This document shows positions 13,818 through 17,503 of a stretch of 17,503 bases of DNA, in pieces. Positions within the stretch are counted from its first letter, which is position 1. Every line of letters begins with the position of its first letter. The stretch is from positions 1 through 17,503 of the forward strand of contig CAJPSG010000001.1 of assembly GCA_905373195.1 (NCBI GenBank). Reading direction: 5' to 3'. This DNA is from Kingella oralis (GTDB lineage: Bacteria > Pseudomonadota > Gammaproteobacteria > Burkholderiales > Neisseriaceae). The notes beneath the pieces were generated by a model. That model was given only the letters and a program-made list of their open reading frames with translations. It had not been told where the DNA came from and made no database searches. Position numbers and translations under genes: made by a program.

Positions 13818-14825
13818 TTATTTGAGTACCACGCGCGTCCATTGCGCCACCCAATCTTTTTGCTTGCTGTTTACTTGCGCCGTGGGCAGCAACTTGGCAT
13901 CTTTGGGCGTAGAAGCGTGGGTTGCAATCGGATGCGCTTTCGTTCCTTTCACCGCAGGATAAACCCACATGGAAGTCATCAGCGAATCTTGCACCGCAGG
14001 GCTTTGCAAATATTGCACCAATTTTGCCGCTATTTCAGGCTGCTTGGCTTGGTTTAACACCGCCGCGCCTTCAATTTGCAAATAGCTGCCACCGTGCAAA
14101 AACAAGTTACCCATATTAGGCGATTTGAGTTTGCCTTCGCTGTAAAACACTTCCGCCGCAGGGCTGGTGGCATAGCCGACAATAATCGGGCGCGAACCGC
14201 CGTTGAGCGTAAACTCGGTGTAATACGCTTGCGACCAGCCTTTGGTGATTTTCACACCATTTTGCCGCATTTGCCCCCACCATTTAAACGCATTTTTTTC
14301 GCCCAAACCGCTGATATTGGCTAATAAAAACGCCAAACCTGGGGTGGATGTGGCAGGATTGGGCACGGCAACCAAATTTTTATATTTGGGCTGTGCTAAA
14401 TCATTCAGCGTTTTAGGCAAAGGCAAGTTGTTTTTCGCAAACCATTGTTTATCATAGTTTAAAGTTACGAAACTAAAATCCACTGCCAAGGTGTGCGATA
14501 AAGAAACCGATGTGGCTTTGCTTTGTGGCTGTTGCGCCGCCAAAATGCCTGCCGCGTGTGCTTTGGCGGCAGAATTGTTATCCAGCCCAAATACGGCATC
14601 AGCTAATGGCGATTTTTTGCTTAAAATTAAACGGTTGAGCATTTCATTGCCGCTGCCCAGTTTCACAATGGAAACCTTGGCATCGTTTTGCTGCTCAAAT
14701 TGCGCAATCACAGGTTTGGGCAAATCAAACGAATCGCTTACCGCTAACCGTACTTCCGTTTGCGCCCAAGCAGCGTGGCTTAACGCCAGCGACAAAGTAA
14801 GCACGCTAAAATGAACAAATTTCAT
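13818..14825 (-). CDS. thiB: Thiamine-binding periplasmic protein (ABC transporter)
   Basis: ThiB (TbpA) binds thiamine or its phosphates in the periplasm for the ThiPQ importer. The 335-residue product opens with a Sec signal peptide cleaved after AWA (residue 21), then EVRLAVSDSFDLPKPVIAQFEQQ, a binding-protein core with ADAVFGLDNN and AVPNPATSTPGLAFLLA, and the TEFTLNGGSRPIIVGYATSPAAE block typical of ThiB. The ATG at 14825 has AGGAGA at good spacing; an in-frame ATG 13 codons upstream lies in the terminator hairpin and is rejected. A TPP riboswitch upstream confirms the thiamine role. The permease and ATPase genes (thiP, thiQ) are absent: a terminator and polA follow directly, so the importer is encoded elsewhere or shared. 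A near-DUS in the gene is read as KQPE. Confidence 0.93.
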   Translation of the reverse strand: MKFVHFSVLTLSLALSHAAWAQTEVRLAVSDSFDLPKPVIAQFEQQNDAKVSIVKLGSGNEMLNRLILSKKSPLADAVFGLDNNSAAKAHAAGILAAQQPQSKATSVSLSHTLAVDFSFVTLNYDKQWFAKNNLPLPKTLNDLAQPKYKNLVAVPNPATSTPGLAFLLANISGLGEKNAFKWWGQMRQNGVKITKGWSQAYYTEFTLNGGSRPIIVGYATSPAAEVFYSEGKLKSPNMGNLFLHGGSYLQIEGAAVLNQAKQPEIAAKLVQYLQSPAVQDSLMTSMWVYPAVKGTKAHPIATHASTPKDAKLLPTAQVNSKQKDWVAQWTRVVLK

Positions 14826-14846
14826 GGGTATTCTCCTGTTAAAAAT

Positions 14847-14880
14847 AAAAAACGCCATTTGCACAACACGGCAAATGGCG
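14847..14880 (-). terminator. Riboswitch-controlled terminator before thiB
   Basis: On the minus strand CGCCATTTGC and GCAAATGGCG (14871-14880 with 14853-14862) form a 10-bp stem with an 8-nt loop, followed by a TTTTTT tract. It lies between the TPP aptamer and the thiB start, as expected for control by premature termination. Confidence 0.88.
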
Positions 14881-14913
14881 GTGGGTTAATCAATCAACAT
14901 AAACAGTTGTTTT

Positions 14914-14993
14914 AATTAGTTTCCTACGGCAGCATTACCTGTGTCAGGTTCACGGGTGTTTTCTCAGCCGCTTGCGCAGCACCCCGACTAATT
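14914..14993 (-). ncRNA. TPP riboswitch (THI element) of thiB
   Basis: The minus strand carries the conserved thiamine pyrophosphate aptamer: CGGGGTGC, CTGAGA, ACCCGTGAACCTGA, CAGGTAAT and CCGTAGGAAAC in order. P1 closes with AATTAGT (14987-14993) pairing with ACTAATT (14914-14920). An intrinsic terminator follows, so TPP binding should stop transcription before thiB. Confidence 0.95.
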
Positions 14994-15011
14994 TGTGTAA
15001 TGGCTGCTATT

Positions 15012-15023
15012 AGGCAGCCTGAA
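15012..15023 (+). repeat. DNA uptake sequence
   Basis: Exact AGGCAGCCTGAA in the thiB leader, between promoter and riboswitch. Confidence 0.9.
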
Positions 15024-15038
15024 AATTGTTTTGTATTG

Positions 15039-15054
15039 CGCGTTTTAAAACGCG
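15039..15054. promoter_or_regulatory. 16-bp perfect palindrome after the thiB promoter
   Basis: CGCGTTTTAAAACGCG is a perfect palindrome 13 bases beyond the thiB -10, so near the predicted transcription start and first bases of the leader. It could be an operator or a 5' mRNA hairpin. Confidence 0.4.
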
Positions 15055-15066
15055 AACAACGGCGAA

Positions 15067-15095
15067 ATTATATCAATTTATTTAAGAAATGTTAA
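15067..15095 (-). promoter_or_regulatory. sigma70 promoter of the thiB transcript
   Basis: On the minus strand TTAACA (15095-15090), a 17-bp spacer and TATAAT (15072-15067), with TG one base before the -10 hexamer, give a strong promoter with an extended -10. It lies upstream of the TPP riboswitch. Confidence 0.8.
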
Positions 15096-15118
15096 GACGT
15101 TTGCATGGTAAATCTGTT

Positions 15119-15130
15119 TTCAGGCTGCCT
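15119..15130 (-). repeat. DNA uptake sequence
   Basis: Exact minus-strand DUS between the lipoprotein gene and the thiB promoter. Confidence 0.9.
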
Positions 15131-15148
15131 AAAACCTCGCCGCGCATC

Positions 15149-15191
15149 AAAAAACCGATTCCGCGCCATATTACAGGAGCTAAAATCGGTT
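15149..15191 (-). terminator. Possible terminator of the lipoprotein gene
   Basis: On the minus strand AACCGATT (15191-15184) and AATCGGTT (15160-15153) can pair in an 8-bp stem with a long 23-nt loop, followed by TTTTTT. It lies 35 bases past the stop. The long loop makes it a moderate candidate. Confidence 0.55.
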
Positions 15192-15226
15192 AAAAAATCA
15201 TGGGTAAGCGCGCCCAAACGGTTCAA

Positions 15227-15643
15227 TCACTTCGCCACGCAGTTGGTGTTCACCACGCCGCCGTCCGAGCCGCTAAATTCAAAATAGGCTTCGCGCCCTG
15301 CTTTTTCGTGCCACTCGGCAGGATTGCCATAGAACGCGCTGTTAGACGCATAGCGCACGCCTGATGCCGACATCGCTTGGTTCAACACAGCCGATTTGCC
15401 CATCGTATCCACGGCAAGATTGATTGCGCCGCTGCTATATTTCACGGTGGCGGTCATGCCGTTGTCGCATTTAAAGCGTTTGGTGCCGCCCACTTTGGGG
15501 CTCATTGCTTGTTGTTGCTGCATAGACATATTGCCCATGGCGCTATCGCGTGGGTCGTTGTTTGCCGCAGGGTTTTCGCTGCCCGCGCAAGCCGCCAGAG
15601 CCACAGCAGAAACAGCAATCAAAGAAACGAGTTTGATATTCAT
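15227..15643 (-). CDS. MliC-like lysozyme inhibitor lipoprotein
   Basis: This 138-residue product has a lipoprotein signal peptide with lipobox LAAC, so Cys19 should be lipidated and anchor it in the outer membrane. A low-complexity linker rich in Asn, Ala, Met and Gln (20-50) leads to a compact domain resembling MliC/C-type lysozyme inhibitors: KRFKCDNGMTATVKYSSGAINLAV, then SASGVRYAS (the family's SGxRY motif), and a C-terminal Cys135 that could bond with Cys59. The likely role is protection of peptidoglycan from host lysozyme; this is inferred from the family. Neisseria has a related secreted protein (ACP). The ATG at 15643 follows GGAGA at good spacing, which fits better than an ATG 10 codons upstream. 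It stands alone between thiB and the divergent ileS. Confidence 0.75.
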   Translation of the reverse strand: MNIKLVSLIAVSAVALAACAGSENPAANNDPRDSAMGNMSMQQQQAMSPKVGGTKRFKCDNGMTATVKYSSGAINLAVDTMGKSAVLNQAMSASGVRYASNSAFYGNPAEWHEKAGREAYFEFSGSDGGVVNTNCVAK

Positions 15644-15830
15644 GGTAAATCTCCATTGGTTGAATATTGCCAAACGGCAACGGTGCGCATCTTACAGCGA
15701 AATGTAGCGCGAAGTAATTAAAATTAACTTGCGTTTACACGAAATCATCTATGCCCATCTTGTCCAACAATCGCTGCCGCTTGCTTTTCACAATGGTTAA
15801 AGGCTTGTAGAATGGCTGTTTTTCATTTTC

Positions 15831-15842
15831 AGGCAGCCTGAA
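15831..15842 (+). repeat. DNA uptake sequence upstream of ileS
   Basis: Exact AGGCAGCCTGAA in the ileS leader. No T-box or clear promoter is visible here; TAGAAT at 15808-15813 is a weak -10 candidate. Confidence 0.85.
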
Positions 15843-15883
15843 AACGCTGTTATTCTTTATTTTCTTAATGCAGAGCCCACACC

Positions 15884-17503
15884 ATGACCGATTATTCCAA
15901 AACCGTTAATCTTTACGAATCGCCCTTTCCCATGCGCGGCAACCTTGCCAAACGCGAACCCGCTTGGGTGAAACAATGGCAAGACGAAAAACGTTATCAA
16001 AAATTGCGCCAAATTGCCCGAGATCGCGCCAAATTTATTTTGCACGATGGCCCGCCCTACGCCAACGGCGATATTCACATTGGACACGCGGTAAACAAAA
16101 TTTTGAAAGACATCATCATCCGCAGCAAAACGCTGGCGGGTTTTGACGCGCCTTATGTTCCGGGCTGGGATTGCCACGGACTGCCAATTGAAGTGATGGT
16201 GGAAAAACTGCACGGCAAAGATATGCCGCCAAGCCGCTTTCGCGAGCTGTGCCGCGAATACGCTTCCGAGCAAATCGCCCGCCAGAAAAAAGACTTTATC
16301 CGTTTGGGCGTGCTGGGCGATTGGGAAAACCCCTATCGCACCATGGACTACAAAACCGAAGCCGACACCGTGCGCATGATTGGCGAGATTTATTCCGCCG
16401 GCTATTTGTTCCGTGGCGAAAAACCCGTGCAATTTTGCTTGGATTGCGGCTCATCGCTGGCCGAAGCCGAAGTGGAATACAAAGACAAAATTTCCCCCGC
16501 CATTGACGTAGCCTATCCCTTCCAAGACACCGCTGCGCTTGCCCAAGCGTTTGGGCAGCCTGAAATCGCAGGCGAAGCCTTTGCCGTGATTTGGACGACT
16601 ACGCCGTGGACGCTGCCCGCCAGCCAAGCCATTTCCGCAGGCGCAGACATCGTGTATCAACTGATTGACACGCCCAAAGGCAAACTGGTGTTGGCGAAAG
16701 ATTTGGCAGAGCAGGCGTTGGAACGCTACGGCTTTTCGGGCTGCCCTGTGCTGGCCGAAACCACAGGCAGCAAACTGCATCATCTGCTGTGTAAACACCC
16801 CTTCCTAGACCGCGACATTCCCATTTTAAACGGCGACCACGTTACCACCGATGCGGGTACAGGCTTGGTGCACACCGCGCCCGCGCATGGTTTGGAAGAC
16901 TATTTTGTCTGCAAGCAATACGACATCCAGCTCATCAACCCCATTGACGGCGCAGGGCGGTTTGTCAGCAGCGTAGAGCGCGTGGCAGGCAAAACCGTGT
17001 GGGAAGCCAATCCCATCATTTTGGAATGGCTGGAAGAAAAAGGACGCTTGCTTGCCAGCAGCAAAATTGAACACAGCTACGCCCATTGCTGGCGGCACAA
17101 AACCCCGCTGATTTACCGCGCCACGCCGCAATGGTTTATCGGCATGGACAAAGCAGGCAAAAAAGGCAACACGCTGCGCAACGCCGCGCTCAAAGCGGTG
17201 GACGACACCGAATTTTTCCCCGCATGGGGGCGCGCCCGCCTGCAAGCCATGATTGAGCAACGCCCCGACTGGGTGGTTTCCCGCCAGCGTTATTGGGGCA
17301 CGCCGATGGCATTTTTTGCCCACAAAGAAACGGGCGAATTGCACCCCAATTCCGCCGAGTTGCTGGAAAAAGTGGCGCAAAAAATTGAAGAAAAAGGCAT
17401 CAACGCATGGTTTGAATTAGACAAAGCCGATATTCTCTCGCCCGAAGATTGCGCCCATTTTGGTCCACCACGAAGCCATGCGTTAAAAGCTGTTTATATG
17501 GCG
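15884..17503 (+). CDS. ileS: Isoleucyl-tRNA synthetase, N-terminal part (3' end missing)
   Basis: IleS charges tRNA-Ile in the cytoplasm and edits mischarged valine. The window holds about 525 true codons of roughly 930. It opens [25 protein letters not shown] is at 65-68 (GDIHIGH), the CP1 editing domain begins near 180 and includes [10 protein letters not shown] (from Thr238) and [16 protein letters not shown] with the editing Asp339. Then come [18 protein letters not shown] and [15 protein letters not shown]. The open frame reaches the window edge, but from about 17450-17462 the sequence stops being IleS in this direction and becomes inverted ileS DNA, so the last 14-18 codons are not real. 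KMSKS and the tRNA-binding C terminus are absent. A near-DUS (16553-16564) in the editing domain is read as GQPE. The start is chosen from protein similarity; no good Shine-Dalgarno is visible. Confidence 0.95.
   Translation, partial: MTDYSKTVNLYESPFPMRGNLAKREPAWVKQWQDEKRYQKLRQIARDRAKFILHDGPPYANGDIHIGHAVNKILKDIIIRSKTLAGFDAPYVPGWDCHGLPIEVMVEKLHGKDMPPSRFRELCREYASEQIARQKKDFIRLGVLGDWENPYRTMDYKTEADTVRMIGEIYSAGYLFRGEKPVQFCLDCGSSLAEAEVEYKDKISPAIDVAYPFQDTAALAQAFGQPEIAGEAFAVIWTTTPWTLPASQAISAGADIVYQLIDTPKGKLVLAKDLAEQALERYGFSGCPVLAETTGSKLHHLLCKHPFLDRDIPILNGDHVTTDAGTGLVHTAPAHGLEDYFVCKQYDIQLINPIDGAGRFVSSVERVAGKTVWEANPIILEWLEEKGRLLASSKIEHSYAHCWRHKTPLIYRATPQWFIGMDKAGKKGNTLRNAALKAVDDTEFFPAWGRARLQAMIEQRPDWVVSRQRYWGTPMAFFAHKETGELHPNSAELLEKVAQKIEEKGINAWFELDKADILSPEDCAHFGPPRSHALKAVYMA
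17450..17503. repeat. Inverted ileS fragment at the right window edge
   Basis: The reverse complement of 17462-17503 reads [13 protein letters not shown] in one frame, the conserved IleS segment just before KMSKS, and continues to QNG if extended to about 17452. So the last 42 or more bases are downstream ileS DNA in inverted orientation. The bases around 17450-17461 could belong to either copy and may be a microhomology at the junction. The true downstream copy is outside the window, so the match rests on protein similarity. Confidence 0.88.

Noticed and set aside
14825..14864. Upstream ATG for thiB giving 13 extra residues
   Set aside because: It would start inside the riboswitch terminator hairpin; the downstream ATG has a strong Shine-Dalgarno and a proper signal peptide.
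15857..16432. 191-codon minus-strand open frame opposite ileS
   Set aside because: The plus strand encodes a clear IleS N terminus with HIGH; the antisense frame shows no recognisable protein.
16826..17380. 184-codon minus-strand open frame opposite ileS
   Set aside because: It is opposite the conserved editing and catalytic segments of IleS and has no protein features of its own.

Overview
The window reads as chromosomal DNA of a Neisseriaceae bacterium, most likely Kingella or a close relative. The main evidence is 27 exact copies (both strands) of the 12-mer AGGCAGCCTGAA, the DNA uptake sequence (DUS) dialect described for Kingella, with several one-mismatch copies besides. The lpxC/gnd neighbourhood, lipid A genes, polA and ileS also look neisserial. 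Nothing resembles a phage, plasmid, transposon or CRISPR system; this is mostly core housekeeping DNA.

Layout, left to right. (1) lpxC (+) faces a convergent minus-strand pair, a UPF0145/YbjQ gene and gnd. (2) After a 430-bp AT-rich gap comes a plus-strand run: etfB-etfA, then fabZ and lpxA. fabZ-lpxA here follows etfA rather than lpxD. (3) A tRNA-fMet gene has a perfect consensus sigma70 promoter and its own terminator. (4) Next are a DUF3579-GNAT fusion protein, an ABC half-exporter, an exported coiled-coil protein of unknown function, a 64-residue unknown protein and polA. (5) On the minus strand lie an orphan thiamine-binding protein gene (thiB) with a complete TPP riboswitch, terminator and promoter, and an MliC-like lipoprotein. 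(6) The 5' part of ileS runs into the right edge.

Functionally, lpxC, lpxA and fabZ serve lipid A and fatty acid synthesis, EtfAB carries electrons from dehydrogenases, Gnd is in the pentose phosphate pathway, PolA repairs DNA, and IleS and tRNA-fMet serve translation. ThiB is a thiamine-uptake component controlled by TPP.

Three things stand out. First, both outer edges are foldbacks: bases 1-40 are the exact reverse complement of 291-330 inside lpxC, and roughly the last 42-55 bases are ileS sequence in inverted orientation. The window is probably a whole contig with chimeric ends. Second, the perfect DnaA box TTATCCACA occurs 12 times (about 0.1 expected), mainly between genes and often beside a DUS; one box is exactly the loop of a DUS terminator. 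Third, two parS-like 16-mers lie 1.1 kb apart near the AT-rich, DnaA-box-bearing gap. Together the last two raise the possibility of an origin-proximal or DnaA/ParB-bound region, but dnaA, dnaN and parAB are not in the window.
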